From Opitutales bacterium (GTDB taxonomy: Bacteria; Verrucomicrobiota; Verrucomicrobiia; Opitutales; Oceanipulchritudinaceae), in the NCBI GenBank assembly GCA_016932335.1, contig JAFGCZ010000003.1, positions 47,061-111,060 on the forward strand: a DNA stretch of 64,000 nt, written 5' to 3'. Of this stretch, positions 7,900 to 18,501 are shown in pieces. Position 1 is the stretch's first letter, and every line of letters starts with the position of its first letter. The notes beneath the pieces were generated by a model. That model saw only the letters and a program-made list of their open reading frames with translations, was not told where the DNA came from and searched no databases. A program made the position numbers and the translations under genes.

Positions 7900-10800
7900 A
7901 TGTCGATACGCCAAAAGTTTTTCACCATTTTGGGCATTTTGATGCTGTCTGTCATCCTCCTTTCGCTGGGCAGCGAATTCATCTTGCGCAGGTCGGTGGA
8001 TACCTCCTGGGAACTGCTCAATGAGCACTACCTCCCCATGGTGGACGAGGGCATACCGCACCTCAATCAGGTACATGCTTCCATGAATCATCTGCTGGAA
8101 GCAGATCGCGATGCCTACCGCGCTATGATGTCCCTACAGAAGGCCGCCCGGGCCAAAGACAGGGAAGCACTGAATGCAGCCATCCAGGAGAACAAGGGCT
8201 ATGTGGATGCCATTCTGATCAACATTAACAAAGCTATTGAACAACTGCCGCAGGATCACCTCATTGAGTTTGACGACTTCTACAACCGCTATGAAGCCTG
8301 GACAGAACTCAACTATACCGTATCAAGACTCTCGGATACGATCTGGGATGACTACACCATCAGCCGTCAACAGTTTGACGAATTAAAGACTCTATTCGAA
8401 CAAACAAGAAGTCAGATCAACGAACTGGAAGATTCCATTGAACTGCGCTTCGACCGTAGATCCTACACGGCCTTGGCAGATCTTATTTCTGAAGACGAAC
8501 TGAGAGAGTGTCTGCTGCAAGAGGGAGGGATGGAAGATTGCGAGATGACATTTGTCCGTTTCCGGGAATTGATCAACGAACTGGCCGATTCCATGCAGGA
8601 ACGAATGGTAGCCCGTGGAGAGATGGACTATACCTTGGGTAAAGCCGTAGCCTTTGTTTTGAATGCCGACCGCGATGCCTATCAGGTGGTCTATGCCGAG
8701 CTGGCGGCCCGCAATGCCACATCCATTCCCGAGGTGTTCGACTACCGGGAAGAGAGTATGAGCAACCTCAACCAGATGATGGAACGTCTGGCAGAAGCGA
8801 AACCTCTTTTTTCGGATGAGGAACTTGCCTGTTATGATCAAATTGTGGCGATGCACGCCCAATGGAGTGATTTAAACACAACATTGTTCGACCGCCTGGA
8901 ATACCTCGTGGAAGACCTCTCTGCCCGTGAGGAATACCTCTGGCTGGCGGGACAGTCATTTGAATTGCTGCGGCAGTTTATTGACGATGCCGTGGTTTCC
9001 TTCCAGCAGTTGGTGGATTCACACATGGAGGAATTTGCGGTTCAAGGGCGTGTCCTCCGCGAGGATACCGCTCGGCTCGAAGAAAAAACAGAAAGCTACA
9101 TGCGGTGGTTTTATTTCGGTGCAGGTATCTCCATACTCCTCTTGGCTACAGCATTTCTCATCCAGCGACGGCTTGTCCGGCATTTATCGGCTCTCTCTCG
9201 GTATTTTGAAACCGCAGGAGTGGATCAACTGCAGCAACCATTTGTTTTTCCCGGTAGAAGTCCGCATCATCGCTACAACGACGAGCTGGAAAATCTACAG
9301 CGCAACCTCAACCGCATGCGCATGCGTCTCAATGAGGCCATCCTCGGTCAGCGGCGCGAAGAAGAAACCCGTATGCTCTATGAGCGCATTATCGAATCTG
9401 CTCAGGAGCCCATGCTCTTTCTCGACCGTAATTATATTTATCGGGCAGTTAATTCTGAGGTGGTCCGCAGGCATGGCACTCATCGGGAGGATCTCATCGG
9501 CAAACGTGTTGAAGATGTTTTCGGCTCCTATCAGTTCGATAATTTCTTTAAACCCAAACTGGAAGAATGCCTCTGTGGTAAAATTGTAACCTACGAGGGT
9601 TGGGTTGAATACGCCAGTGGCAGCGCATGGATGTACATGCGCTTTTATCCCTATTATGAGGAAGATGGCAGTATCAGCGGTATTATCTATGTAGGGTCTG
9701 ATCTCACGGACCTCAAGAGAGCGGAGGAAGCCCGTAAAGAAAGTGAACGCCGCTACTCCAGTCTCTTCAATAATCCTTACATTCCAATGCTGGTTGTTGA
9801 CCTCCAGAGCATGAGTATTCTCGATAGCAATCAGGCTGCATCCAAGTTTTATGGCTATACTCAGGAAGAGCTTCTGGCCTTGGACTACCGCTACATTAGC
9901 CAGCGCCCACCGGAGGATATTATTGAATCTGTGCACAAAGCCTACCGCAATGAACAGGATGTTGCCCGCAGTATCCACCGCCTCAAAGACGGCTCCCTCC
10001 ACGATGTGGAAATCAGTATCGTTCCTGTTGTCCTCGGTAACAAGCACTGCTTTTACGCTATTATTCAGGATATTTCCGAGCGCAAACGCTGGGAACAAGC
10101 CATTCTCGAGGCCAGAGACCTGGCTGAATCGGCCAATAAAGCCAAAGATGAATTCCTCGCGGTGATGAGCCACGAACTGCGCACTCCACTCAATCCCATT
10201 ATCGGATTTTCTTCCATGTTGTTGGAGGAGGCCGATAGTCCCGAGCTTAAAGAATTTTTGACTGTCATCCGCCAGTCCAGCGAGCACCTGCTCTCCATTA
10301 TCGATAATATCCTCAAATTCAGTAAACTTACCCGCAGTGGCATCGTTGGCAGAATGGAAGCCTTTAACCTTCTGGATCTGCTCTCAGAAGCCTACCGTAA
10401 GGCTCAGGAACATTCTGGTCATAACGAAGTGCTTTTTGAAAACGGAATAGCTGATGTTGCCGCCTCCATCGAAAAGGAAGCCACTTTCTTTGGCGTTCCC
10501 GGAGAACTGTGCGCCATCCTCGATCATTTGCTCGATAATGCGATTCGCTTTACCGACAAGGGGCGTGTTGTTTTCCGCGCCGGGGTTAACCCCGGAGAAG
10601 GCGATTTTTCGACCGCTTTTTTTGAAGTCGAAGACAACGGCATTGGAATCCCCGAGGATAAACTCCAGCGCATTTTTGACCCCTTCGTTCAGGCGGATTC
10701 TTCCATGACCCGCGATTTTGGCGGTATCGGCCTGGGGCTGGCTATTTGCCGTAAATTGGTGGACATCATGGGCGGGATTATTGATGTGCAAAGCAAGGTG

Positions 10801-11268
10801 GGGCAAGGAGCCGTATTCAGAATTACCATCCCGTTGGAGAAGGCGCTCCCTCAGGATATCCGTAAGCCTGTGGAGCAGCTCGATTCCTCCAGTATAAAAT
10901 CCTTCAATGCCCTTCTTGTCGAAGACAACGAAGACAACCGCACTTTTATCGGAGAGCTGCTTGCTCACCTGGGCGGGCATGTGGATATGGCCAAAAATGG
11001 TATGGAGGCCTTGGATTTGGCTTCCGGCAAGGTGTATGACATTGTCTTTATGGACCTGAACCTACCGGTGCTCAATGGAGTGGAATGCACGGTAAAATTG
11101 CGCAAAACCTACAGTAAAGAGGCGCTTCCCATTATCGGATTTACTGCCTTTGAAGTGGAGATGCTGCGGGCTATGGAAGACGCCAGCCTCTTTAATGAAT
11201 TACTTGAAAAACCACTTATGATGCCTCAGGTGCGCCGTTGTGTGCAGCGCTATTTGGCTGAAAAGTAG
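7900..11268 (+). CDS. Membrane hybrid sensor histidine kinase with two PAS domains and receiver
   Basis: The 1122-residue protein runs: membrane span (about 8-28), long helical extracytoplasmic sensor (30-400, resembling four-helix-bundle sensors), second span (402-421), HAMP-like linker, PAS (about 490-610), PAS (about 615-735), HisKA with H-box V-M-S-H-E-L-R-T-P-L (His near 756), HATPase with L-L-D-N-A-I-R-F, D-N-G-I-G-I-P and G-I-G-L-G-L-A-I, and a C-terminal receiver with D1052 in F-M-D-L-N-L-P. No HPt domain is fused, so onward phosphotransfer would need a separate one; a free HPt protein is encoded at 45.2 kb. The ligand is unknown. Confidence 0.95.
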   Translation: MSIRQKFFTILGILMLSVILLSLGSEFILRRSVDTSWELLNEHYLPMVDEGIPHLNQVHASMNHLLEADRDAYRAMMSLQKAARAKDREALNAAIQENKGYVDAILININKAIEQLPQDHLIEFDDFYNRYEAWTELNYTVSRLSDTIWDDYTISRQQFDELKTLFEQTRSQINELEDSIELRFDRRSYTALADLISEDELRECLLQEGGMEDCEMTFVRFRELINELADSMQERMVARGEMDYTLGKAVAFVLNADRDAYQVVYAELAARNATSIPEVFDYREESMSNLNQMMERLAEAKPLFSDEELACYDQIVAMHAQWSDLNTTLFDRLEYLVEDLSAREEYLWLAGQSFELLRQFIDDAVVSFQQLVDSHMEEFAVQGRVLREDTARLEEKTESYMRWFYFGAGISILLLATAFLIQRRLVRHLSALSRYFETAGVDQLQQPFVFPGRSPHHRYNDELENLQRNLNRMRMRLNEAILGQRREEETRMLYERIIESAQEPMLFLDRNYIYRAVNSEVVRRHGTHREDLIGKRVEDVFGSYQFDNFFKPKLEECLCGKIVTYEGWVEYASGSAWMYMRFYPYYEEDGSISGIIYVGSDLTDLKRAEEARKESERRYSSLFNNPYIPMLVVDLQSMSILDSNQAASKFYGYTQEELLALDYRYISQRPPEDIIESVHKAYRNEQDVARSIHRLKDGSLHDVEISIVPVVLGNKHCFYAIIQDISERKRWEQAILEARDLAESANKAKDEFLAVMSHELRTPLNPIIGFSSMLLEEADSPELKEFLTVIRQSSEHLLSIIDNILKFSKLTRSGIVGRMEAFNLLDLLSEAYRKAQEHSGHNEVLFENGIADVAASIEKEATFFGVPGELCAILDHLLDNAIRFTDKGRVVFRAGVNPGEGDFSTAFFEVEDNGIGIPEDKLQRIFDPFVQADSSMTRDFGGIGLGLAICRKLVDIMGGIIDVQSKVGQGAVFRITIPLEKALPQDIRKPVEQLDSSSIKSFNALLVEDNEDNRTFIGELLAHLGGHVDMAKNGMEALDLASGKVYDIVFMDLNLPVLNGVECTVKLRKTYSKEALPIIGFTAFEVEMLRAMEDASLFNELLEKPLMMPQVRRCVQRYLAEK

Positions 11269-11273
11269 AGAGA

Positions 11274-11308
11274 AAGACCGCCCCCGGAATAACTCGGGAG
11301 GCGGTCTT
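11274..11308. terminator. Convergent hairpin between hybrid kinase and htpG
   Basis: AAGACCGCC and GGCGGTCTT form a 9-bp stem extended by CCCG/CGGG with a small asymmetry. It lies between the stops of two converging genes; the T tract is short. Confidence 0.55.
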
Positions 11309-11330
11309 GGAAACGGTTTTTACCGGTGAA

Positions 11331-13181
11331 TCAGCGGCAGAGCTTTTCCAGCAGCTTGTAAATGCGGGGCACACTGTTGCGGGCATCTTCCATGTAGCCT
11401 GCGGAAATCAACGCATTGTCGTAGATCTGCTCGGCAATCAGGGCGGCTGTTTCGCCATCCTTTTCGCTCAAGGCGGCCAACTGCTTAATCAGCGGGTGTT
11501 TGGCATTTACTTCCAGTGCTACGGCCGGTTGCGCCGGAATATCCTGCTGCATGGCCTTCATCATCTGGCGCATGGCCGGTGTGTACATCTTATCGGTATT
11601 CAGTGCGATTACCGGACTGTCTACCAGGCGTTTGGAGGCCTCCACCTTGCTTACTTTAGCCTCACCCAGCGTTTGCTTCATCCACGAGCACAGGCTCTTC
11701 AACTCCTTACTGCCCAGAGCCTCGCCGGCACCGTCGGCAGAAACATCGTCCAAGTCCAAATCTGCGGCATCCACGGAAACCAGCTTTTTGCCCTCGAACT
11801 CTCCCAGATGAGTCATCACGAATTCGTCGATGGCCTCTGTCAGGTAGATCACTTCTATATTGCGGGCCTTAAATGCCTCCAGGTGCGGAGTGTTTTCAAT
11901 GGCTTCGCGGGATTTTCCGTAGATGTAGTAAATGCTCTCCTGCTTTTCCCCCATGCGGCCCAGATAATCCTCAAAGCCGGTTTGCTTTTTGGCCTCGGTC
12001 AGAGACGACTCATAGCGCAGCAGCTTGGCCAGTTTTTCTCGGTTGGCATAGTCTGTGGTCACCCCTTCCTTGAGCATTACATGGAAGGTTTCGTAGAACT
12101 TGTTGTAGGCCTCGGGGTCTTTACTGGCGGTTTCCGAAAGGTGCTTGATGTAGCGGCCGGTGATGACTTTGCTGATCTTGCGCAGCAGTTCGCTATCCTG
12201 CATGGTTTCTCGGGAAAGACTCAAGGGCAGGTCGGCACTGTCGATCACGCCCTTGAGGAAGCGCAACCACTCTGGTAGCAGTTCCTTGGGGTTGGGGTCG
12301 ATCAATACCTTTTTGCAGTAGAGGGCTACGCCCGGTTCCATGCGCCCAAAGCCGAAACGCTCCATATTTTCTTTCGGCGTAAAGAGCAGAGCATTAATGG
12401 TCAGCGGCGCATCGGCGGAAAAATGCAGCGTCAGCAGGGGCTCATCGAAGGCATTGGCTTGATACTTGTAAAATTCGGTATATTCCTCCTCCGTGATCTC
12501 ATTTTTGTTGCGCATCCAGATGGCCTGGACCGTGTTTACCTTCTTCCCGTTCAGGTTTACCGGGAAGGGCACAAACGAGCTGTAGCGCTTGAGGATGCCC
12601 TCAATACGGCTCTCTGTGGCAAATTCGTAGGCATCTTCTTTTAGCTGCAGCACAATCTTGGCTCCTCGGCGTTCGCAGGAGCTTTCCTCGATGGTGTAGC
12701 CCGTTTTGCCGTCGCTGGTCCAGGTCAGGTGAGTTCCCTCCGGCTTGTAGGAGTGGGTGTGCACGGTTACCGAATCGGCCACCATAAAGGCAGAGTAGAA
12801 ACCCACCCCGAACTGCCCGATCAGGCCGGCCTTTTCGCCTTCCTGATTCTTGCGCAGGGCCTCCATAAAGGCCTTGGAGCCACTGTGGGCAATTGTTCCC
12901 AGATTTTCCACCAACTCTTCCTGAGTCATCCCGATGCCATAATCCTGCAGCGTTATCGTGTGCTTTTCTTCATCTGTCTGGATGTTGATTTCCAGCGGCA
13001 GATCCGCATCAAAAATCTCTTTTTCGGTGAGCTGGGTATGGCGCAGTTTTTCCAGCGCGTCTGCGGCGTTGGAAACAAGCTCACGGACAAAGATTTCGCG
13101 ATCTGTGTAGATGGAGTGGGTTACGATGTCGAGAAGCTGGCCGACTTCGGCTTGAAACGAATGTTGTTCCTTACTGCTCAT
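11331..13181 (-). CDS. htpG: Hsp90-family chaperone HtpG
   Basis: The 616-residue protein is a full-length bacterial Hsp90. The ATP site is seen in E-L-V-S-N-A-A-D-A-L (near residue 35), D-Y-G-I-G-M-T (near 80) and G-Q-F-G-V-G-F-Y-S-A-F (near 120). Middle-domain blocks such as L-P-L-S-L-S-R-E-T-M-Q are also present. HtpG is a homodimeric cytosolic chaperone that remodels client proteins through its ATPase cycle. It looks monocistronic, with its stop facing the hybrid kinase. Confidence 0.98.
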   Translation of the reverse strand: MSSKEQHSFQAEVGQLLDIVTHSIYTDREIFVRELVSNAADALEKLRHTQLTEKEIFDADLPLEINIQTDEEKHTITLQDYGIGMTQEELVENLGTIAHSGSKAFMEALRKNQEGEKAGLIGQFGVGFYSAFMVADSVTVHTHSYKPEGTHLTWTSDGKTGYTIEESSCERRGAKIVLQLKEDAYEFATESRIEGILKRYSSFVPFPVNLNGKKVNTVQAIWMRNKNEITEEEYTEFYKYQANAFDEPLLTLHFSADAPLTINALLFTPKENMERFGFGRMEPGVALYCKKVLIDPNPKELLPEWLRFLKGVIDSADLPLSLSRETMQDSELLRKISKVITGRYIKHLSETASKDPEAYNKFYETFHVMLKEGVTTDYANREKLAKLLRYESSLTEAKKQTGFEDYLGRMGEKQESIYYIYGKSREAIENTPHLEAFKARNIEVIYLTEAIDEFVMTHLGEFEGKKLVSVDAADLDLDDVSADGAGEALGSKELKSLCSWMKQTLGEAKVSKVEASKRLVDSPVIALNTDKMYTPAMRQMMKAMQQDIPAQPAVALEVNAKHPLIKQLAALSEKDGETAALIAEQIYDNALISAGYMEDARNSVPRIYKLLEKLCR

Positions 13182-13283
13182 AGAAAAAAATAATTGAGGT
13201 TATATTCTGAATAAAAGAAGGGGAAACGCTAAAAACCTCTCCCGAAAAATCAAGTGTTTAGCGCCTGCTTTGATTGGGCTCAT

Positions 13284-13313
13284 AAAAAAAGCAGCCTTTT
13301 CAGACTGCTTTTT
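13284..13313 (-). terminator. Terminator of guaB
   Basis: AGCAGCCT (13290-13297) and AGACTGCT (13302-13309) form an 8-bp stem, with one G-T pair on the transcribed strand, around a 4-nt loop. On the minus strand it is followed by a seven-T run, just after the guaB stop. Confidence 0.72.
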
Positions 13314-13329
13314 CGCAAATAAAGAGAAA

Positions 13330-14907
13330 TCAGGACGACGTCTTTACTTCGATCACATCATGCGGACTGCTCTCGCGCTGGCCTGCGGCGGTTACCCGAA
13401 TATAGCGGGCTTTCTCCCGCATCTCCTTGAGCGTGCGGGCACCAAGGTAGCCCATGCCGCTCTGGATACCACCGGCCAGTGGCTGCAGGATGTGGTCCAG
13501 CGTGCCGGATACTTCTTTGAGCGCCTCAATACCTTCGGCCGTCATCTTCTGCATCTTGATAGCCACATTGTCGTGCCCGTAGCGGGCGGCAGAACCGGCC
13601 TTCATCGCTGTCAGCGAACCCATACCGCGATACTGTTTGTAAACTTTTCCGTCGATTTCCATGATCTGGCCGGGCGCCTCGCGGGCTCCTGCCAGCAGCG
13701 ATCCACAAATCACCGCATCGGCCAATGTCAAGGCCTTGACCATGTCGCCGCTTTTGGTGATGCCGCCGTCGGCGATGATGCGCACACCCTTTTTCTGGGC
13801 GGCCCGAGAACACGCATACACCGCCGTAAACTGGGGAATGCCCACACCGGCAACAATGCGCGTGGTGCAGATCGATCCGGGACCCTGCCCAACCTTAATG
13901 GCGTGAGCACCGCAATCGGCAAGATATTCAACACCTTCGGCGCTGGTTACGTTTCCGGCAATAATGGTGATACGGTCCTTAAATGCGTCGCTGATCAACT
14001 TAACCGAAGCGCCCACACCCCTGGTAAATCCGTGGGCGGTAGAAATTGCAATAGCGTCCACTCCACGTTCCACCAGTGCTCCCACGTGCCCCAGAGTGGC
14101 ATCCTTGTTAATGCTGCCATCCGGGTTCCACACCGTGCTGATGGCGGCTCCGCAAATCAGGCTGAATTGCGAGTCGCGGGCCGGGCGCCGCTCGGAAAGG
14201 CGCTCTGTGTTAATGCGTTCAATGTCTTTCAGCGTAAACAGCCCGCGCAGGTGGTCCCCGTCATCCAGAACCAGCAGCTTGTGGATGCCCATATTGTCCT
14301 GAAAGGCTTTGTCGGCGGTCTGGATTGGATCGCTTCCCAAGTCATCTTCACGGATGGTAAACACTTCCTCGCGTGGAGTCATCGCTTCCAACACCGTATG
14401 GCTGCGGTAACGCTCTTTTACCACTCGCCCGCGCAACAGCCCCAGCAACACCTTGTTTTCGTCTGTTACCGGGAAGGTGTGGAAGCTGTAGCTGTGCTTC
14501 TCAATCATATCCAGCACATCGCCGATAGACTGGTTTGGGCGCACGGTTATCGGATCCTGGATCAACCCGTGCACATGGTTTTTAACCTTGCTAACTTCCC
14601 TCAATTGCTGGGACTTGGGCATGTTATAGTGAATCAGGCCCATCCCTCCGTTCATGGCCATGGCAATCGCCATATTCCCCTCAGTTACAGTGTCCATATC
14701 TGCAGAGATAATGGGCAGGGAGAGCTTCAGCTTGTCCGAGATACTGGTCTCCAGATTGGTCTCCCGGGGGAGCACCTCCGAATACAGTGTCGCCAGACTG
14801 ACATCATCGTAGGTCAGTCCATAAGGCAGACTTGCCGGGAAAAAAGCGTCGGCAGATGGATAAAAAAGACTGTCAAGTTGTTTGGGTGAACGATCTTGCT
14901 GCTCCAT
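13330..14907 (-). CDS. guaB: Inosine-5'-monophosphate dehydrogenase
   Basis: IMP dehydrogenase oxidises IMP to XMP with NAD, the committed step to GMP. The barrel, catalytic loop and inserted CBS pair are all visible: L-T-Y-D-D-V-S-L near the N-terminus, CBS repeats around residues 110-230, and the catalytic Cys in G-P-G-S-I-C-T-T (C347 from this start). The Y-R-G-M-G-S-L flap sits further on. The start M-E-Q-Q (14907) gives 525 residues; an upstream ATG at 14928 is possible. The N-terminus is about 25 residues longer than usual. The next minus-strand gene upstream ends 44 bp before the longer start. Confidence 0.97.
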   Translation of the reverse strand: MEQQDRSPKQLDSLFYPSADAFFPASLPYGLTYDDVSLATLYSEVLPRETNLETSISDKLKLSLPIISADMDTVTEGNMAIAMAMNGGMGLIHYNMPKSQQLREVSKVKNHVHGLIQDPITVRPNQSIGDVLDMIEKHSYSFHTFPVTDENKVLLGLLRGRVVKERYRSHTVLEAMTPREEVFTIREDDLGSDPIQTADKAFQDNMGIHKLLVLDDGDHLRGLFTLKDIERINTERLSERRPARDSQFSLICGAAISTVWNPDGSINKDATLGHVGALVERGVDAIAISTAHGFTRGVGASVKLISDAFKDRITIIAGNVTSAEGVEYLADCGAHAIKVGQGPGSICTTRIVAGVGIPQFTAVYACSRAAQKKGVRIIADGGITKSGDMVKALTLADAVICGSLLAGAREAPGQIMEIDGKVYKQYRGMGSLTAMKAGSAARYGHDNVAIKMQKMTAEGIEALKEVSGTLDHILQPLAGGIQSGMGYLGARTLKEMREKARYIRVTAAGQRESSPHDVIEVKTSS

Positions 14908-14972
14908 GTTTGAGCAAATGCGCTTCAAAGGGGAGAGCGCAAGCTTTTTTCTGCGTTTCTATGGATTTTTTA

Positions 14973-15986
14973 CTATTTTCTGGGGAATTCTATCGGTGCC
15001 CAGAAATGGTGCAGAAAGTCTTCCAACACCGGGTCTACATCAAAAACGCGTGCCGCCATACGGTCCAAAGCGTTGCAGCCTTCATCTGTCAGCAGGTCTG
15101 TGCCCATTTTTAGGATGGCGTGGTACTGTGGGTAGCTTTCTGTTTTTGGGTGATCGTGCTGATGCTCACTGCCCCAAACATGAGCTTTGCGCAGCAGCTC
15201 TACCAGTTCGAGTGTTGTTTCGGATTCCATATGTGATGAGGATTCATGTAACAGTTGTTGCAGCATCTGGTTGGCAAAGGCGTTTCCCATCTTAGAGTAC
15301 ATAATGGAAAGGGTCCTCTCTGCTTCGGCTCGGTAGAGGGGGCAGAGGCTGGCCAGCGTATAGAGTGCGTAGGCGCCTTCGCGGTGATTGTCGGTCGTTG
15401 CCAGCATGGCAATGGCGTCCACTGTTTCCCGATTCCCGGCCTCCTTGATTTTTGCTATTTCATAGAGCAGAGGGGAGAGCCGGCTGATCCGTCTGCTGTC
15501 CAGATTAAAACGGTTGATTCCCTTTCTCAAGGCACTGAGCACATCTTCTTTAACAGTGGCTTCGGGATCATCGTTGTGGTTGCGGTGCAGGGTGCTTTGT
15601 GCGTGCAGGTCCCCGGCTTCTGCCAGCAAAAAAAGAGCCTCCCGGCAGGGCGTTATCAACTCCGGGCTTTCTTTGCTGATGCCCAATCGGTAAAGAGAGG
15701 CAATCATCTTTGCAGGCAGGTAGGCGCAGGTACCTTCTTCCAGCTTCTGTATATCCTGCAGTTTCTTTTCAATCGTTTTTATTTTTCCGGTTCGTAAAAT
15801 CGGTAGCAAATGTTGTTCCGATAGATCGGCGATCAGTGCCTTGGGCACGTTCAACGCACTCAGGCAACTGATGAGAAACTCCAGGTCGCGTTCCTGGGCC
15901 TTATTCATCTTTTTATTGAAGAGGGGAGGGAGGAGAGATTTCATTATCGTAGATAATATAATCTTAAGATCTTTGTTTTTCGACAT
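14973..15986 (-). CDS. Unknown alpha-helical protein (HEAT/ARM-like)
   Basis: I do not recognise this 337-residue protein. It is almost entirely predicted helix, leucine- and alanine-rich, with helix pairs of about 30-40 residues that resemble HEAT or Sel1-type repeats (for example near residues 115-135 and 190-225). There is no signal peptide or membrane span, so it is probably cytoplasmic. Several in-frame ATGs (15986, 15944, 15908) make the start uncertain. It is divergent from menC and upstream of guaB on the same strand, but nothing ties it to either pathway. Confidence 0.7.
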   Translation of the reverse strand: MSKNKDLKIILSTIMKSLLPPLFNKKMNKAQERDLEFLISCLSALNVPKALIADLSEQHLLPILRTGKIKTIEKKLQDIQKLEEGTCAYLPAKMIASLYRLGISKESPELITPCREALFLLAEAGDLHAQSTLHRNHNDDPEATVKEDVLSALRKGINRFNLDSRRISRLSPLLYEIAKIKEAGNRETVDAIAMLATTDNHREGAYALYTLASLCPLYRAEAERTLSIMYSKMGNAFANQMLQQLLHESSSHMESETTLELVELLRKAHVWGSEHQHDHPKTESYPQYHAILKMGTDLLTDEGCNALDRMAARVFDVDPVLEDFLHHFWAPIEFPRK

Positions 15987-16054
15987 GCTCCGGCAAAAAA
16001 AAGCCTGTTTTTTTCGCTCGCTGCACGTTTGGGCATGTGTTGCAATGGCAGATC

Positions 16055-17020
16055 ATGAAAGCCAGTGTGCAATTCCGCTCTTACTGCAGAACGTTGCGGC
16101 ACCCCTGGCCCACCGCTCATGGCACATGGATGGAGCGTTGCGGCCTCATTGTTCGCCTGGAACGCGAGGACGGGCGCGTCGGCTACGGAGAAATTGCCCC
16201 TCTGGAAGCCTTTGCCACGGAGAGCTATGCCGAAGCAATGGGCTACTGTGATTGGATGCCCTCCTCTCAGGAAGGCTATTTTCTGGAAAAAATACCCCCC
16301 TCCCTGCGCTGTGTGCGCTTTGCCTTCGAGGCTGCCTGGCGTATGGCCGATGAAGAAACACTGCAGGTTGCCCCTATCCCTGTGTGCCGGCTCCGCCAGT
16401 CAGAGCTATTGCAAAATACTGTGGTCAAAGTAAAAATCGGAGTGGGCATTGCCGCACAGGAGCAAGCCGGCCTTCGCTCTTGTTTTGCCGAACTGCCTGC
16501 CGGTGTTCGTTTGCGGCTCGACGCCAATGCCGCCCTGTCGCCTGAGCAAGCCGAACAATGGCTCTCCTTTTTGCAACCTTTTAGCGAACAGATCGACTTT
16601 CTCGAACAACCGTGCCGGGTAGGCACGGAGAGCGCTATGCAGGCCTTGGCCGAGCGCTTTACGGTGCCCTTGGCGCTGGATGAGTCCGTCGCCTCCAACG
16701 AAGCCCTCTCCCGGGTTCTGGAACAGGGCTGGTCGGGGTTGCTGGTCATTAAACCTGCTGTCATGGGCTCCCCCGGGCAACTGCAGCAACTGCTGGCCCC
16801 TATCCGCCATCGGGTAGTGCTTTCTTCTGCCTTGGAAACTGCTGTTGGGCTCTGGCCACTCCTGCACCTTTTTCCGGACTGTGCCCGCCCCGCCGGCATC
16901 GATACCGCCGCACTTTTCACCGATGATGGACTGGGCTGGAACATTTGCTCCGGCCGGCTTGACCCGGAGGCCTTTTCACTGGATAATTATCACCGAATAT
17001 GGACCCTTATTGGCAACTGA
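16055..17020 (+). CDS. menC: o-Succinylbenzoate synthase (enolase superfamily)
   Basis: MenC dehydrates SHCHC to o-succinylbenzoate in menaquinone biosynthesis. The catalytic K-x-K motif is V-K-V-K-I-G, the metal ligands lie in R-L-D-A-N, F-L-E-Q-P and L-D-E-S, and the later Lys is in L-V-I-K-P-A. From the ATG at 16055 it has 321 residues; the frame also opens at GTG 16037, but the family N-terminus is better served by M-K-A-S-V-Q-F. The stop overlaps the next gene by 22 bp. Together with menE this makes the substrate assignment stronger than sequence alone, since enolase-superfamily members also include dipeptide epimerases. Confidence 0.88.
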   Translation: MKASVQFRSYCRTLRHPWPTAHGTWMERCGLIVRLEREDGRVGYGEIAPLEAFATESYAEAMGYCDWMPSSQEGYFLEKIPPSLRCVRFAFEAAWRMADEETLQVAPIPVCRLRQSELLQNTVVKVKIGVGIAAQEQAGLRSCFAELPAGVRLRLDANAALSPEQAEQWLSFLQPFSEQIDFLEQPCRVGTESAMQALAERFTVPLALDESVASNEALSRVLEQGWSGLLVIKPAVMGSPGQLQQLLAPIRHRVVLSSALETAVGLWPLLHLFPDCARPAGIDTAALFTDDGLGWNICSGRLDPEAFSLDNYHRIWTLIGN

Positions 17021-18330
17021 TCAGCCCGGGAATAGAAGCCGCCGGAATCAATGCAGATGCACTGCGGCGCAATTCTACACTGGGTACAGCCGAACCCTGG
17101 CAACGGGTTTACGTCTGCGATCCCGACCCCCTCCATTACCTCAATGCCGTTTTTGCCGCTCTGCAGCAAGGTTGTTCCGTTTGGTTGGGAGACCCTTCCT
17201 GGGGCACCGAGCGGGTAGACGAAGCTTTCCGGTGGATTCGCCCGCAGCATGTCTTTGGCATGGCTTCTCCGACTCTATACGACGCTGCTCCAGATGCTTC
17301 TCTACTGCCCCTGCGGCGTTCACTGGGCGGCGCTCCGGGCATCTTTATCCCCACAGGGGGCAGTTCTGGAGGCTTGAAATTTGCCGTGCACAGCTGGGAT
17401 ACTTTGGCTGCTGCTGCCAAAGGCTTTGACCAACACTTTGGAGCCGCCGGAAAAAATGCCTGCTGTGTGCTCCCCGTAAACCACGTCAGCGGCTTTATGC
17501 AGGTGGTGAGGGCTCTCATCAACGGAGGCTCTTTCCGCATAGAGCCCTGGAAAGATTTTTTGCTGCAGGAACCCCATTTCGACCCTGCCGACTACTACCT
17601 TTCTCTGGTTCCTCTACAGCTCAAGCGCCTGCTCGAAGTACCTCAAAAAATTGCCTTTTTGAAACGCTTTCGCATGCTCCTGATTGGCGGGGCCCCTGCC
17701 GACGAGGCCCTTTTGCAACAGGCCCTGGAGCACGATTTACCGGTGGTTCCATCCTACGGGGCTACCGAAACCGGTGCCGTGATAGCGGCCCTTTCCACAG
17801 AGGCCCTGCGTAACGGGCGCCGCGGAGTGGGTAAGCCGTTGCCACACATCCATATCTCCTGCGAAACCTGCGCAAAAGTATCGGCCTCCATCGATTGCCC
17901 GGGCACAGTTCATCTGCTGGGGCCTTCGCTTTGCCGGGGCTATTTTCCTGGAGGTGTGTTCACTGACAAAGAGTTTTGCACCAACGATCTGGGCTGTTTC
18001 GATGCCGACGGTTATTTGCATATCATAGGGCGCATCGATCGCATGATCCTTTCCGGCGGTAAAAAAATAGACCCCTTTGAAGTGGAGCAGGCTTTCCTCA
18101 GCACCGGGCTGGTGCGCGATATCTATGTCCGTGGAGAACCTGATGAGACTTGGGGGCAGGTGGTGGTGGCCTATTACGTGCCTGTAGATCAAGCCGAGTC
18201 TATTACCATGCTCCTGGCCGAGTTGAAAGGTATGCTCGCTTCCTGGCAATTGCCCAAATACTGCTACCCGCTCACCCGTATTCCCCGCACCGGTGCCGGA
18301 AAAGTCATCCTTTCCTCCTTGCCACACTGA
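16999..18330 (+). CDS. menE: o-Succinylbenzoate-CoA ligase (adenylate-forming)
   Basis: This 443-residue acyl-adenylate enzyme activates o-succinylbenzoate to its CoA thioester, the step after MenC. The P-loop-like motif is T-G-G-S-S-G-G near residue 117, the A5 region is S-Y-G-A-T-E-T-G, then T-N-D-L-G and G-R-I-D-R-M-I-L-S-G-G-K-K-I. A Lys near the C-terminus (G-A-G-K-V-I-L) is the expected catalytic Lys. Its start lies inside menC, indicating translational coupling. The usual menD, menB and menF neighbours are not in the window. Confidence 0.9.
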   Translation: MDPYWQLISPGIEAAGINADALRRNSTLGTAEPWQRVYVCDPDPLHYLNAVFAALQQGCSVWLGDPSWGTERVDEAFRWIRPQHVFGMASPTLYDAAPDASLLPLRRSLGGAPGIFIPTGGSSGGLKFAVHSWDTLAAAAKGFDQHFGAAGKNACCVLPVNHVSGFMQVVRALINGGSFRIEPWKDFLLQEPHFDPADYYLSLVPLQLKRLLEVPQKIAFLKRFRMLLIGGAPADEALLQQALEHDLPVVPSYGATETGAVIAALSTEALRNGRRGVGKPLPHIHISCETCAKVSASIDCPGTVHLLGPSLCRGYFPGGVFTDKEFCTNDLGCFDADGYLHIIGRIDRMILSGGKKIDPFEVEQAFLSTGLVRDIYVRGEPDETWGQVVVAYYVPVDQAESITMLLAELKGMLASWQLPKYCYPLTRIPRTGAGKVILSSLPH

Positions 18331-18501
18331 TTTTGTCACCTTTTTTTAAGGATAGGCTTTTTTAGCTTTGCAATTTCAGGTGGCTTTGAATGATGAAGTG
18401 TCAACGCTTCTTTCATCAGCCAGAAAGACAGCCATGGGTGATACCAACCGCGGAACTTCTCCTGCCGTCACCCGCTCCACCCACTTTTCCTGTTTACTGA
18501 T

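Noticed and set aside
13270..14889. A 539-codon open frame on the plus strand opposite guaB
   Set aside because: It lies wholly antisense to an unmistakable IMP dehydrogenase and has no protein signature. Long antisense frames are common in GC-rich coding DNA.
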